NCBI RefSeq assembly: GCF_011043775.1
Contig: NZ_JAAKXY010000002.1
Span: 248,001 to 312,000, forward strand
Length of the DNA stretch: 64,000 nucleotides
Direction: 5' to 3'
Source: Natronolimnobius sp. AArcel1
Lineage (GTDB): Archaea > Halobacteriota > Halobacteria > Halobacteriales > Natrialbaceae
Position 1 is the stretch's first letter, and each line of letters starts with the position of its first letter. Below the pieces are notes generated by a model. That model did not search any database. It worked only from the letters and a program-made list of their open reading frames with translations, and had not been told where the DNA came from. Shown piece after piece: positions 27,682 to 36,651 of the stretch. The position numbers and the translations under genes are program-made.

Positions 27682-29058
27682 ATGGAGCGACCGGTGACCG
27701 AGGCCGACCTCACGTTCGAGTACACACCCGACAGCGAGAGCGACCAGTCCTTCGAGAACGCACTCGAGAAGGCACGAAGCGGCGACCGCCTGACCGTTGC
27801 AGACGCAATTGCGCTGCTGACGACGGGAGCCGACGTCGACGGAATCGATCGCCGGCGCAAAGAACAGGTGCTCGAGGCCGCAGATCGCCGGCGCGCTGAG
27901 GTCGTTGGCGAGGAAGTCACCTTCGCTGCGAATCTGAACAACAACGTCACGACCGCGTGCAACGTGGGCTGTCTATTCTGCAATTTCAAAGACGCGGCCC
28001 ACACGTTCGAACGCGACGCCGAGATCGAGACGGCCGGCTTCACCAAGACGCCAGCCGAGTCGCGTGAAATCGTCGCCGACGCCGCCGAACGCGGGATCTA
28101 TGAGGTCTGTTCGGTCTCCGGGCTGCACCCCGCGTTCGTCCTCGACGACGAGCATCGAGAGATTCTCGAGGCCCACCCCGATCCGAAGGCGGTGAACTAC
28201 AAGCCGGTCGAACTGTACGAAACAGACCCCGGCACCTACGTCGAGCAGATGGCGGCGATGAGCGTCGACGGCGTGCACGTCCACTCGATGACGCCCGAAG
28301 AGGGCTACCACGCCAAACGCGGCACGGACTGGTCCTACGAGGAAGTCTACGGCCGGCTGAAGGAAGCTGGGCTCGATACGGTGCCCGGTACCGCCGCTGA
28401 GATCCTCGTCGACGAAGTGCGAGACGTGATCTGCCCCGGCAAGATCGGCACCGACGACTGGCTCGAGGCGATGGAAGCCGCGGCGAACGTCGGCCTTGGC
28501 CTCACGGCGACGATCATGTACGGCCACGTCGAAAACGAAGCCCACCGCGCCATGCACCTGAAACGCGTGCGCAACCTGCAAGAGCGCGTCGACGGCGCAA
28601 TTACGGAGTTCGTCCCGCTTTCGTTTATCCACCAGAACACGCCGCTGTACGAGCACGACGTGGTCTCTGGGGGCGCAAGCACCGACGAGGACGAACTGAT
28701 GATCGCCGTCTCGAGGCTCTTCCTCGACAATATCGACCACATCCAGTCCTCGTGGGTCAAGTACGGCAACGAGCAGGGCCTGAAGATGTTAAACTGCGGC
28801 GCAGACGACTTCATGGGGACGATTCTCTCCGAGGAGATCACCAAGCGCGCGGGCGGGGGCTACGGCGAGTTCCGTTCCTTCGCGGACTACGTCGAACTGA
28901 TCACCTCGATTGGCCGCGTGCCGGTCGAGCGCTCGACGGATTACGAGAAACGCCGCGTCATCGACCCCGACGACCCACCGTTCGGGCCACAGTTAGGGCC
29001 AAAGGCAGACGGCACGCCACTACTGGCTGACGAGGGACCGGTGCCGGCAGACGACTGA
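27682..29058 (+). CDS. cofH: 7,8-didemethyl-8-hydroxy-5-deazariboflavin synthase subunit CofH
   Basis: The product has 458 residues. The radical-SAM motif CNVGCLFC (C93, C97, C100) is preceded by AANLNNNVTTA. CofH makes, together with CofG, the F0 chromophore of coenzyme F420 from tyrosine and a flavin precursor. Other conserved segments are VCSVSGLHP, VHSMTPEEG, LVDEVRDVICPGK and FIHQNTPL. cofG is not in the window. It appears monocistronic; a strong inverted repeat lies 17 bp behind the stop. Confidence 0.94.
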   Translation: MERPVTEADLTFEYTPDSESDQSFENALEKARSGDRLTVADAIALLTTGADVDGIDRRRKEQVLEAADRRRAEVVGEEVTFAANLNNNVTTACNVGCLFCNFKDAAHTFERDAEIETAGFTKTPAESREIVADAAERGIYEVCSVSGLHPAFVLDDEHREILEAHPDPKAVNYKPVELYETDPGTYVEQMAAMSVDGVHVHSMTPEEGYHAKRGTDWSYEEVYGRLKEAGLDTVPGTAAEILVDEVRDVICPGKIGTDDWLEAMEAAANVGLGLTATIMYGHVENEAHRAMHLKRVRNLQERVDGAITEFVPLSFIHQNTPLYEHDVVSGGASTDEDELMIAVSRLFLDNIDHIQSSWVKYGNEQGLKMLNCGADDFMGTILSEEITKRAGGGYGEFRSFADYVELITSIGRVPVERSTDYEKRRVIDPDDPPFGPQLGPKADGTPLLADEGPVPADD

Positions 29059-29074
29059 GACGGTTGCTGTACTG

Positions 29075-29119
29075 ATTTACCGGTGCAACTGCGACATGTA
29101 CTGCGGTTGCACCGGAAAT
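29075..29119. terminator. Inverted repeat after cofH, possible terminator or element end
   Basis: The left arm ATTTACCGGTGCAACTGC (29075-29092) pairs with GCGGTTGCACCGGAAAT (29103-29119), with one mismatch and one bulge around a ten-base loop. It could terminate cofH transcription. It equally marks the point where homology to a subtilase gene ends in the neighbouring remnant, so it may be the scar or end of a mobile element. Confidence 0.5.
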
Positions 29120-29123
29120 GGCT

Positions 29124-29262
29124 TACCGCAATTGACGTGTCATCATCGGTAGCGATAGCGTACGCCTCGAGAGCGCGAGTTCGTCCCACCGCCCACTGCT
29201 CGCCAGTCAGTGAGTCGGTATCGGCAGCAGCCATACTTTCGTCCGCCTCCGAAAATTCCAAG
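29124..29262 (-). pseudogene. Remnant of an S8 (subtilisin-like) protease gene
   Basis: On the minus strand about 46 codons read EADESMAAADTDSLTGEQWA and onward through TRALEAYAIATDDDTSIAV. They align with residues about 108-150 of the intact subtilase encoded at 30611-31966 (EADESVAAADTESLTDEQWA ... RAFEAHDIATGDGTTIAV). The alignment ends exactly before the catalytic IDTG motif. No start codon and no remainder of the gene are present. It is a relic of a duplicated or replaced paralogue. Confidence 0.8.
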
Positions 29263-29324
29263 ATATTTCCACTCAGATAGGGAGAAGAATATAATAAAAT
29301 AAAGTCTAACCTTCCGGAAATAGA

Positions 29325-29510
29325 TTATCCACTAATAATTGGAGTTATAAAGGCATGAAGGCACATAAGTAGACTTACCGCAAACAGTGCTAAACCAAAC
29401 GCATCACCGTCAAGAATAAGTGCGGTTGCTAGAACTGAAAGTGTCAATGCGACAATGGCGGATCGAATCGCACGAAGATCCGTCTTATAGGATAGGTCTG
29501 TTTCATCCAT
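29325..29510 (-). CDS. Small membrane protein in AT-rich island
   Basis: The product has 61 residues: a charged start (MDETDLSYKTDLRAIRSAIV) followed by two hydrophobic helices (about 17-35 and 37-58) separated by DGDAFG. The surrounding DNA is much richer in A and T than the flanking genes. No family is recognised. It may be a foreign gene brought in with the island. Confidence 0.5.
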   Translation of the reverse strand: MDETDLSYKTDLRAIRSAIVALTLSVLATALILDGDAFGLALFAVSLLMCLHAFITPIISG

Positions 29511-29572
29511 AAATATATTTACTTGCTATTTGATTCTTTTCTATAGATTCATATACTTTACTATTTTGCTTA

Positions 29573-30420
29573 TTAATCAAGCGAATATTCTGGTGCAGCA
29601 GATTCACCTATACTCCATGCAGTTTGGGCACGTGTATTAAGTTCCACCCCGATACCACTAGCCCCGCCAGTAATCTTCTCAATTGCTCCGCCAGGAGTCG
29701 TTGAGTATGTATGGGTGTACGATCCCCAAACAGTAGTTGGCTCACCGCCATCTCTTAATCGGAATCGACCGGTTAAAGCCACATAACCTTCCGGAAGATC
29801 TTCTTCTGAAAAACCATCACCTGCTGGAGAGTTTGCTTCTATATTAACAGTGCCTGCAAGAGCATCATCGTCCACGTCGTCGGACGTGTATCTTGGGGAA
29901 TGTCCTCCAGTTGCGTCGAGCTCCGGATGGCCCATTGCGGCCCAGTCGGTTTCACTATTGTAACCAATCGCAATAGCATCAGGGGCCCACCATGAGTTTC
30001 TCGCGGTGTATGTTGGATTTCGAAGGATTGACAGGGCGGTTATGTAGACCTCGTCATCATTGTCTGCACTAGTTGATGTACAGGAGAAGCTAGCGGCAGA
30101 GTCCTCTTCTGGGTCTGCAAATCTCCATTCAGTACTTAGTTCCCCATCGTTTTCGGGCTCCTGAAGGTCAGACTCTTCTAAATGTTTGGTGTTGAAATCG
30201 GGGTCTAATCCGAGATCTTCTAGTGCTTGCTCAGCTCCGGTAATCCCGTTCTCTTCTGCACCTTCAAGGACCTCCTTGTTGATAATCGCTTTTGAGAGTT
30301 CTTCCGTTTGATTACTTGCGCTTACAGTTCCAACGGTATTAATTGCAGCCAGTGCACCTGCGGATGCCAGGAATTTTCTTCTACCTTTCGTCGCAAATAG
30401 AAATTATCTTCATTCCACAT
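29573..30420 (-). pseudogene. Tat-exported haloarchaeal protein, probably frameshifted near its start
   Basis: Reading leftwards from about 30398 there is one open frame of about 275 codons. It begins with a twin-arginine signal (GRRKFLASAGALAAINTVGT), a typical SAS cleavage region, and continues with GAEENGITGAEQALEDLGLD, FSCTSTSADNDDEVYITALS and a C-terminus ending SIGESAAPEYSLD. This frame has no ATG, GTG or TTG upstream of the RR motif; a TAA precedes it. An ATG at 30420 starts a different frame (MWNEDNFYLRRK) that would join the signal after a single-base shift. Either the gene is frameshifted or there is a sequencing error. The function of the secreted domain is unknown. The only usable internal ATG gives 120 residues (29935). 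Confidence 0.6.
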
Positions 30421-30610
30421 AAATGTTTCCAAGAGCAATCGCTATTAATAATTTCCATATGATCCACCTTGTTACGCACATAGCATAGCTTTAATAGCAT
30501 GTTTGAGAGCTTCTTTGGCGGTTTCCGCAGTGATTTTCGTCGAAGTTGGAAAATCTCGGAGATACTGAATGACCTGGTCCTTCGAACGACCTCAACGACT
30601 CGAGTCGAAG

Positions 30611-31966
30611 TTACTGGAAACTGTCGACCGTCTCGAAGGTGTCAATACGTCCTGTCCCGAGTCCAGATGTTCTCTCACCTGTCAAATCGGTCGCTCCCTT
30701 TTCCATTGCCTGTGTAATCGATCGTGGATGAAGGTTCGGATCGAGTTCACGGAGCAAACACGCAAGCCCCGCAACCTGTGGCGCTGCTGTCGACGTACCA
30801 GAGCCGAGATAGTACTGATCCCAGAAGAGTTCGTCTGGAACCGTCGAAAGAATCTGGTCGCCAGGCGCAGCGACGGTCACGGTGCTGTCTCCGAAGTGAG
30901 ATTCCTGAGATCGAACGTCGTCTTCAGTGACTGCTGCGACGCTTATCGTCCCCGAATTACTGGCAGGAAGGATATAGCCAGGGAACTGGTCCATGTTAAT
31001 ACCGTCGTTACCCGTTTCAGCATTACCCATTGCGGCGACGACGGCCGTTCCGCGCTCGAGTGCGTACTCAACGATTCGATTGAATGCGGCGTACACGCGA
31101 CGGCGATCAACGCTTCCAGGATCCGGATCGCCAGCGGTCAGACTGATGTTGATCACGTCGACGCCAATCTCGACGGCGTAATCGATCGCGATCAGAAGAT
31201 CGACAATCGTACTGCTCAAACTAAAGAGCCCGTCTTGCGGATTTTCGAAGAAGAACGGTCGAAGCGAGACGAGCGTCGCGTCGGGAGCGACGCCGACGAT
31301 TCCCGATTCGGTTCCTGAGGCAGCGGCGATGCCAGCAACGTGAGAGCCGTGTCCCTCCACGTCAGTCGCGACGAATCGTTCGACCGGCTCCAGCTCAGTA
31401 GCGACGTTGATCTCCTGCGTTCCGGAGTGAACGGTTCCGTTACGGAACAGCCGACTCCGCTCGCGGTCGAGTTGCGGCTCGAGATCCGGATGTGTATGAT
31501 CGACCCCCGTATCGATCACCGCGATTGTCGTTCCGTCGCCAGTTGCGATGTCATGCGCCTCGAAGGCACGAATTCGTTCCATTGCCCACTGTTCGTCGGT
31601 CAGTGATTCGGTATCGGCAGCAGCCACACTTTCGTCTGCCTCCGGCTCGGTGATTTCGACGGTATAGGTCTGGTTCGAAACCGCACTATTTACGACCGGG
31701 ATCGATTCTAACTGGTTCTCCATTCCTTCTGGCCCCTGAACGATGATAACGGATCCGTCCGCAAGGTCGTGCAAAACTTCGTAACCAGCACTCTCGAGTC
31801 GATCACTATGGCCCGACTCGCCTGCGAGAACGATATACTGTTCATCATTGAGTTCTGCGTCGTCGCTTGCAGTGCTGGTTCCGACCATACCGATTCCGAC
31901 GCTTGTCATGGCTACTGTTCGAAGAATCGCTCGCCTTCGGTAATCTCTAAAATGTTTTTCAACCAT
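30611..31966 (-). CDS. S8 family subtilisin-like serine protease, Tat-exported
   Basis: The product has 451 residues. An N-terminal twin-arginine-like signal (DYRRRAILRTVAMTSVGIG) is followed by an inhibitor-like propeptide (about 40-105; YIVLAGESG) and the catalytic domain. The triad is Asp152 (VIDTGVD), His206 (GHGSHVAG) and Ser392 (GSGTSTAAP), with oxyanion Asn315 (AAMGNAE). All are intact. It lacks the extra C-terminal domain of halolysins. It is presumed to be secreted, degrading extracellular protein. Its 5' flank is AT-rich, and a remnant paralogue lies 1.4 kb downstream. Confidence 0.92.
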   Translation of the reverse strand: MVEKHFRDYRRRAILRTVAMTSVGIGMVGTSTASDDAELNDEQYIVLAGESGHSDRLESAGYEVLHDLADGSVIIVQGPEGMENQLESIPVVNSAVSNQTYTVEITEPEADESVAAADTESLTDEQWAMERIRAFEAHDIATGDGTTIAVIDTGVDHTHPDLEPQLDRERSRLFRNGTVHSGTQEINVATELEPVERFVATDVEGHGSHVAGIAAASGTESGIVGVAPDATLVSLRPFFFENPQDGLFSLSSTIVDLLIAIDYAVEIGVDVINISLTAGDPDPGSVDRRRVYAAFNRIVEYALERGTAVVAAMGNAETGNDGINMDQFPGYILPASNSGTISVAAVTEDDVRSQESHFGDSTVTVAAPGDQILSTVPDELFWDQYYLGSGTSTAAPQVAGLACLLRELDPNLHPRSITQAMEKGATDLTGERTSGLGTGRIDTFETVDSFQ

Positions 31967-32120
31967 GATAATAGATAAGAATAAAATGTAATTAAATTTT
32001 CCATCTGTTGATTATCAGCATAATTGTATCAATGGTCGCGGTGAAGGGTTCACCGACGGACGTTCTCAAGTGACTTGTGCCGACAACGAGGAACCGAAGC
32101 TGGAACCTTGATCGACTAAT

Positions 32121-32142
32121 TTGGAGCCCAGAGTAACTCCAA
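32121..32142 (-). terminator. Hairpin behind the AI-2E family gene
   Basis: TTGGAG (32121-32126) and CTCCAA (32137-32142) can form a six-pair stem right after the stop codon (32147-32149) of the minus-strand transporter gene. It is followed in the transcription direction by a short AT stretch. It is a weak candidate for a terminator. Confidence 0.35.
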
Positions 32143-32146
32143 TTGT

Positions 32147-33169
32147 TTATACAGATTCGGTATCGTCCGACTCGAGTCGCTCGTAGTGTTCATCGTACAC
32201 CTCGAGCGTTGCGACAAGCGCACCCAGCAAGACGGGGCCAAAGAACAGGCCCATGACGCCGAAGGCGTAGACGCCGCCGAGGACGCCGAGAATGATGATG
32301 CCAGGGCTGAGTTCTGCGTAGCGGTCGACGACGATAGGCCGGAGGTAGTCATCGGAGACGCCGACGACGATGGCGCTGTAGAGAAACAGCGCAATCGCCA
32401 GAATCGGCTCGCCAGAGGCGACCAGATAGACGACAGCGGGTCCCCAGACCAGGAACGCGCCGATCAGCGGGATGAGCGCGAGGATAACCATCACGAACGT
32501 CCAGAAGGTAGCGTTTGGAATCCCCGTCGCGAACAGGCCGAGTCCGGCGATCAGGCCCTGGACGACCGCGATCAGGACGTGGCCCGCCAGGACGGCCCAC
32601 ATGACATCGTTGAGTTCACCGTAGAGATCATCCTGTACGTCATCGGGCAGCGGCGTCCGCTCGCGAAGCCACTCTATGAGCACGTCACCGTCTTTGAGCA
32701 GATAGTAGAGCAAGAACAGCGCCAGTCCGAAGCCAAGCAGTGCGTGCGTGAAGACACTAAACCATGCGGTCGTCTGCTCGAGCAGGACCGACCCGATCTG
32801 TTCGGCGGAATCGACGACGGTGCCGGTGATATCGACCGAAAAGCCAGTTTCGGTCTCGATCCAGTCTTCGATAGTGGCTATCTCGAGCGTCTCCGGATCG
32901 GCCGACTCGAGCATTGCGGCGGCGTCGTCGGCGATGACAGCGGCGACGACGACGAACGGGATGATGAAGCCGAGCAGCGCCAGTATGAGCAGGGAAAATG
33001 CAGCCAGTGTCGGCGAGATGTACGCCTCGAGGCGGCGCTGGAGCGGCGTGAGAACGAACGCGAGCAACACCGCTGCAAGGACGTACTGGAAGAATGGCGT
33101 GACCAGTTGCCACGAAAAGTACGCAAAGAGCGCGACGAGGACGAGCAGATAGCCCCTGGATCGATTCAC
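32147..33169 (-). CDS. AI-2E family transporter (PerM/YhhT-like)
   Basis: The product has 340 residues from the GTG at 33169 (MNRSRGYLLVLVALFAYFSW). An ATG at 33247 would add 26 residues that do not resemble the family. About seven to eight transmembrane helices are visible, in pairs at the N-terminus (LLVLVALFAYFSW, FFQYVLAAVLLAFVLTPL) and a cluster after residue 200. The conserved FLVWGPAVVYLV and GGVYAFGVMGLFFGPVLLG segments are AI-2E family signatures. Substrates vary (AI-2 export, Na+/H+ exchange). Divergent from the DUF547 gene, with a shared 114-bp promoter region. Confidence 0.85.
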   Translation of the reverse strand: MNRSRGYLLVLVALFAYFSWQLVTPFFQYVLAAVLLAFVLTPLQRRLEAYISPTLAAFSLLILALLGFIIPFVVVAAVIADDAAAMLESADPETLEIATIEDWIETETGFSVDITGTVVDSAEQIGSVLLEQTTAWFSVFTHALLGFGLALFLLYYLLKDGDVLIEWLRERTPLPDDVQDDLYGELNDVMWAVLAGHVLIAVVQGLIAGLGLFATGIPNATFWTFVMVILALIPLIGAFLVWGPAVVYLVASGEPILAIALFLYSAIVVGVSDDYLRPIVVDRYAELSPGIIILGVLGGVYAFGVMGLFFGPVLLGALVATLEVYDEHYERLESDDTESV

Positions 33170-33283
33170 GGGTGAGCTATCATCACTGTGACCGATAAAA
33201 CCGACCCAGACATGTTTGCTGATGCGACAGTCGCTCCAATCCGCCACACGGCTTCAAGGGAGTGGTTGACAAACCGGCAAACG

Positions 33284-34021
33284 ATGTCGACTCAGCTCGA
33301 TCCCCTCTCGCTGTCAGCCGATCTTCTCTACGCGGTGACGACCGAGGGTGGCGATCCCAGCGGGCTGTGTGACCACCTCGCGACGCTCGAGCGCGCACAG
33401 TTAGCGCGGGCGTTGTCGGATCGCACCGCAAAGCTTGCGTTCTGGCTCAACTGTTACAACGCCTACGTCCAGTTGCGCCTCGAGTCCGAATCGGAGTCAC
33501 CCGCAGGCAGTCACCTCGAGCGCTGGAAGTTTCTCACCCGTGATCGGGTGCCGATCGCTGGCAGTTGGTTGAGCCTCAACGATATCAAACATGGGCTCCT
33601 ACGGCGGTCGAAACACCCGTGGGGCCTTGGCTACCTGCCGCGGCTGGTTCCATCGTCGTTCGAACGGCAGTTTCGGTTGCCGGAATGCGATGCGCGGATT
33701 CATTTTGCGCTCTCACACGGCGCAGAGAGCTGTCCGCCGATTGCGGTCTACTCACCGGCCGACGTCGATGCCGATCTCGATATCGCCGTTGAGTGGTATG
33801 TCGAAGAGAACACCGAGTACGACCCGGATCGAAACCACGTGACGATTCCGCGGCTGTTTCGCCGGTATCAGGGCGATTTCGGCGGTCGCGACGGCATCGT
33901 CTCGTTTCTCGAGAGCTTCAACGCGATTCCAGCCGGCTCGAGTCCAACACTCGAGTATGGGACACCGGAACAGACGACAGCAGTCGATATCGATGGCGAG
34001 GCAGACCCGCTTCGTCCCTGA
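33284..34021 (+). CDS. DUF547 domain-containing protein
   Basis: The product has 245 residues from MSTQLDPLSLSADLL. The core reads KLAFWLNCYNAYVQLRL, followed by INDIKHG-like SLNDIKHGLLR and RIHFALSHGAESCPPIAVY with conserved His and Cys. These are DUF547 features (a papain-like fold has been suggested for the family). An ATG at 33188 would add 32 residues overlapping the divergent promoter. No signal peptide is seen. Function is unknown. Confidence 0.85.
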   Translation: MSTQLDPLSLSADLLYAVTTEGGDPSGLCDHLATLERAQLARALSDRTAKLAFWLNCYNAYVQLRLESESESPAGSHLERWKFLTRDRVPIAGSWLSLNDIKHGLLRRSKHPWGLGYLPRLVPSSFERQFRLPECDARIHFALSHGAESCPPIAVYSPADVDADLDIAVEWYVEENTEYDPDRNHVTIPRLFRRYQGDFGGRDGIVSFLESFNAIPAGSSPTLEYGTPEQTTAVDIDGEADPLRP

Positions 34022-34104
34022 ACGTCGCTGTCGTGTAGGACACGCTGGCAATAGTGACGATGATAGCCGGTGCGTTTTTGTCGCCGCGCTGTCTTCGCTC
34101 GCCC

Positions 34105-34962
34105 GTGACTTCCCGCGACTGGCACGGTGACCAACGTGCTGTGTTCGACCGAGACGGCCACACCTGTCGCCGGTGTGGGGCAACTGACAGCACCGGCGAC
34201 GAGAGCGCGTCGACAGCCGACCTGCACTGTTATCCTATCGGCGACGTACCGCTCGAGGGGACGGTCCACGAGAGTTCGCTCGTGACGGTCTGTGATCGGT
34301 GTTTTGACTCCTTGCAGGGCGCGTCCGTCGCGACCGACACGCAGCCGGATGATGAGACGCTGTTTACGCTCGCGCGCGACCTGACACAGCGCCAGGGTGT
34401 CACCGTCTCCGCTGTTGCCTCGTTCTCCTCGATTGCAACCTCGTTGCCGACAGCACTCGAGGATGCAGGCGAGGACGATGCGGCCCGCACCGACGCTGAA
34501 GCCGAGTATCGTCAGGCACGTCGCGAGGTGTTGCTCGCGATCGAGTCCGTTCCCTCGCGTCTCGATCCCCTCGCTGCGGTCGATGAGACAGCGCTCGATC
34601 CTGCTGTTAGCGACCCACTCGCTGAACTTGTCGAGGCGGCCCGCACGCTCCAGACGGAGCTTCGAGAACTCGTCAGTTACTGTGAGACGGTGCCGGTCGC
34701 AATCGGACGCTGTCGCGGCTGTCTCAAAGCAACTGAAACGAGCGAGACAGACAAGAGAGACGATACCGCGGCGTGTCCAACCTGCGGATTACCAAGCGAG
34801 AGTGCTGGGACGGCCGTCATGGGCACGGACGACTCGATGGAGGCGCGCCTGAGCGCGATCAACGAGACGCTACAGGGCGCCTCAGCGACGACAGAAACGC
34901 TGACGGAGTGTGCTGGACAGGTCGCAACAGCACTCCAGGGCGAACCGACCGATCCACAGTAG
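34105..34962 (+). CDS. HNH-type nuclease-like zinc protein
   Basis: The product has 285 residues if it starts at the GTG at 34105 (MTSRDWHGDQRAVFDRDGHT); ATGs at 34054 and 34060 are alternatives. The N-terminal part has an HNH-like layout: CRRCG, then DLHCYPI, ESSLVTVCDRCFDSLQG. The middle is a coiled, acidic helical region. A second zinc knuckle, CRGC, and a CPTCG follow about residue 215, and the C-terminus is helical. HNH residues are only partly canonical (the His of HCYPI and the second CxxC are present), so nuclease activity is uncertain. I know similar proteins only as haloarchaeal hypotheticals. Confidence 0.65.
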   Translation: MTSRDWHGDQRAVFDRDGHTCRRCGATDSTGDESASTADLHCYPIGDVPLEGTVHESSLVTVCDRCFDSLQGASVATDTQPDDETLFTLARDLTQRQGVTVSAVASFSSIATSLPTALEDAGEDDAARTDAEAEYRQARREVLLAIESVPSRLDPLAAVDETALDPAVSDPLAELVEAARTLQTELRELVSYCETVPVAIGRCRGCLKATETSETDKRDDTAACPTCGLPSESAGTAVMGTDDSMEARLSAINETLQGASATTETLTECAGQVATALQGEPTDPQ

Positions 34963-35111
34963 TGAGTTGAACCGACTGCGGCCGTTGTGGCTTTCATTGT
35001 GGCATCCCTGAAAGTCAAGATTTATACAATTCTGTCGGGTGACTATTCCTGTACGGAGGGAAACAGCACCTGTAGCATCAGTGTCCCGCAAGCACGGATG
35101 CGCAACTCGAA

Positions 35112-35120
35112 CGCATTTAA
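35112..35120 (+). promoter_or_regulatory. TATA box of the trypsin-like protein gene
   Basis: The sequence CGCATTTAACT around 35112-35120 is a good haloarchaeal TATA element. It lies about 28-30 bp before the GTG at 35147, so the transcript would be leaderless. This supports the GTG as the start codon over the ATG at 35039. Confidence 0.55.
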
Positions 35121-35146
35121 CTCCGTACGTCGTAGGAGTCTGTGAC

Positions 35147-36307
35147 GTGTCGAACGACAATCGCTCGGCCGATACGACGGACGAGTCGGGATCTCGCACT
35201 CGAGTCAGTCGCCGTACGGTACTTCGGACTGGAGTCAATACTGGCATCGCCGGTGGCCTCATCTGGGGGCTCGGCGCAGCCAACTACGCCACCAACGCCG
35301 ACCTCGGGACGATCACGTACGCACTGGCCCGTCCCGAACCGGACGCCGAGGAACTCGAAGAGCGGACCAAAGACGTGCCGGTCGCCTGGCACGAAAGTCT
35401 CAGACTGGCGTTCGACGCCCAGACAGCGATTCAAGAAACCGGTCTTGACCCGCTGGTCTCGTCGTTCGTCGTCCCCGGGAGCTACGATAACCCACAGGCA
35501 TCACTCTCAGTACAGACGTCTGATGAGACGGCCAGTGAAACGCTCGAGGAGATCGTCTCAGAGGTGCCACTTGAGATCAGCGTTCTCGATGAGCTCCCAC
35601 CGCGCCCACAAAGCGATGGCGAGTACGAGTCGGCGCACCAACTCGCAGAGTACGACCCATCAAACATACCGGGTGGTGTTCTCTGTGACACCGAGGAAGG
35701 ATCGGGAACCCTGACGCCGGCGCTGTTCGACGCCGAGACTGGCGAGCGCTACTTTGCAACGTCGAATCACGTCTACGATGAGGAAGGCATCCAGGAAGAA
35801 GAACACCGCGGAGAGTCACTGTTTATCGCCCACGATGACAACGAATTCCAGATTGGGGAAGTCGTACAGGGCTATCCGCTCGCAGATCTCGTGCAGGTCG
35901 AACCGGTCAACAGCTACCAGCCAGCAACCAATATCGAGCGCGCAGAGCCATCACAGGTAATCGGCCAGTACACCCGCCTCGGCCTTGCAGACCTCATGGC
36001 TCGTGACGCGACCCTCGAGAAACTGGGGGCGCTCTCGGATCGGACAGTTGGTGAAATTAAAGGCGTGAACGCGATGACGTGTTACTCTGGTGCCGTCTGC
36101 AAACCCGGGCAACTCATCTGGGGCGATGAAGATACGCTCACTGACGGCGACAGCGGCTCCGTGAACTTCCATCCCGACCCCGAGAATCCCGACGACTACA
36201 TCCTCGTCGGCGGTATGAACAACGCCCGCACCTGGTGGCCAAGTTCGGACTTTACCTGGGGCACTGCTGCATACCACCTCCTCGATGAATACGGACTGCA
36301 CTTTTGA
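35147..36307 (+). CDS. Tat-exported trypsin-like (S1 fold) serine protease homologue
   Basis: The product has 386 residues starting at GTG 35147. It has a twin-arginine signal (RVSRRTVLRTGVNTGIAGG). A mature domain follows with NIPGGVLCDT, the His-containing FATSNHVYD (compare the ATxxHV box) and TDGDSGSVNF, in which GDSGS is the catalytic Ser box of chymotrypsin-like proteases. An Asp must lie between them, possibly in the EVVQGYPLADLVQV region. It resembles viral/streptogrisin-like S1 proteins of haloarchaea. Activity is likely but not certain. It may be a substrate of the TatC proteins at 49-53 kb. Confidence 0.75.
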   Translation: MSNDNRSADTTDESGSRTRVSRRTVLRTGVNTGIAGGLIWGLGAANYATNADLGTITYALARPEPDAEELEERTKDVPVAWHESLRLAFDAQTAIQETGLDPLVSSFVVPGSYDNPQASLSVQTSDETASETLEEIVSEVPLEISVLDELPPRPQSDGEYESAHQLAEYDPSNIPGGVLCDTEEGSGTLTPALFDAETGERYFATSNHVYDEEGIQEEEHRGESLFIAHDDNEFQIGEVVQGYPLADLVQVEPVNSYQPATNIERAEPSQVIGQYTRLGLADLMARDATLEKLGALSDRTVGEIKGVNAMTCYSGAVCKPGQLIWGDEDTLTDGDSGSVNFHPDPENPDDYILVGGMNNARTWWPSSDFTWGTAAYHLLDEYGLHF

Positions 36308-36399
36308 GTCGCCACGTCGCTGTATGGTGACAGCCGAGGCAAGCCTGCCTTGACCGCGCCGACACACAACTTTACAACCTCGAGCGTCGAGACTCGAGT

Positions 36400-36612
36400 A
36401 TGGCATCAGACGCCGCTCGAGACAGCCGTGGGTGGCTTGCAGAAAGCGGGGGGCGATTACTGATCGACCTGTGCGTGATTATCGCCTGGGTCGTCGCGGC
36501 AACGATCACCGTTCGAGTCACTGACCTGTCACTGACGGCGTACTACATCATCGTCTTCGCAGGCGTCCTTTTCTATTCGATCGCGTTCGATCCGTGGTCG
36601 TGGCGGTCGTAA
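36400..36612 (+). CDS. Small two-helix membrane protein
   Basis: The product has 70 residues. A basic/acidic N-terminus (MASDAARDSRGWLAESGGR) precedes two hydrophobic helices (about 19-40 and 44-63) and an ending FDPWSWRS. A TATA-like CTTTACAA lies about 30 bp before the ATG, so it is probably leaderless. No family is recognised with confidence. Confidence 0.65.
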   Translation: MASDAARDSRGWLAESGGRLLIDLCVIIAWVVAATITVRVTDLSLTAYYIIVFAGVLFYSIAFDPWSWRS

Positions 36613-36651
36613 GTCGGTACAAGACGAGGCGAACCACCCCACTAGCCCAGA

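Noticed and set aside
30499-30717. Plus-strand ORF beginning MFESFFGGFRSDFRRSW
   Set aside because: It runs into the antisense of the intact subtilase and has no recognisable domain; a transposase remnant was considered but cannot be supported.
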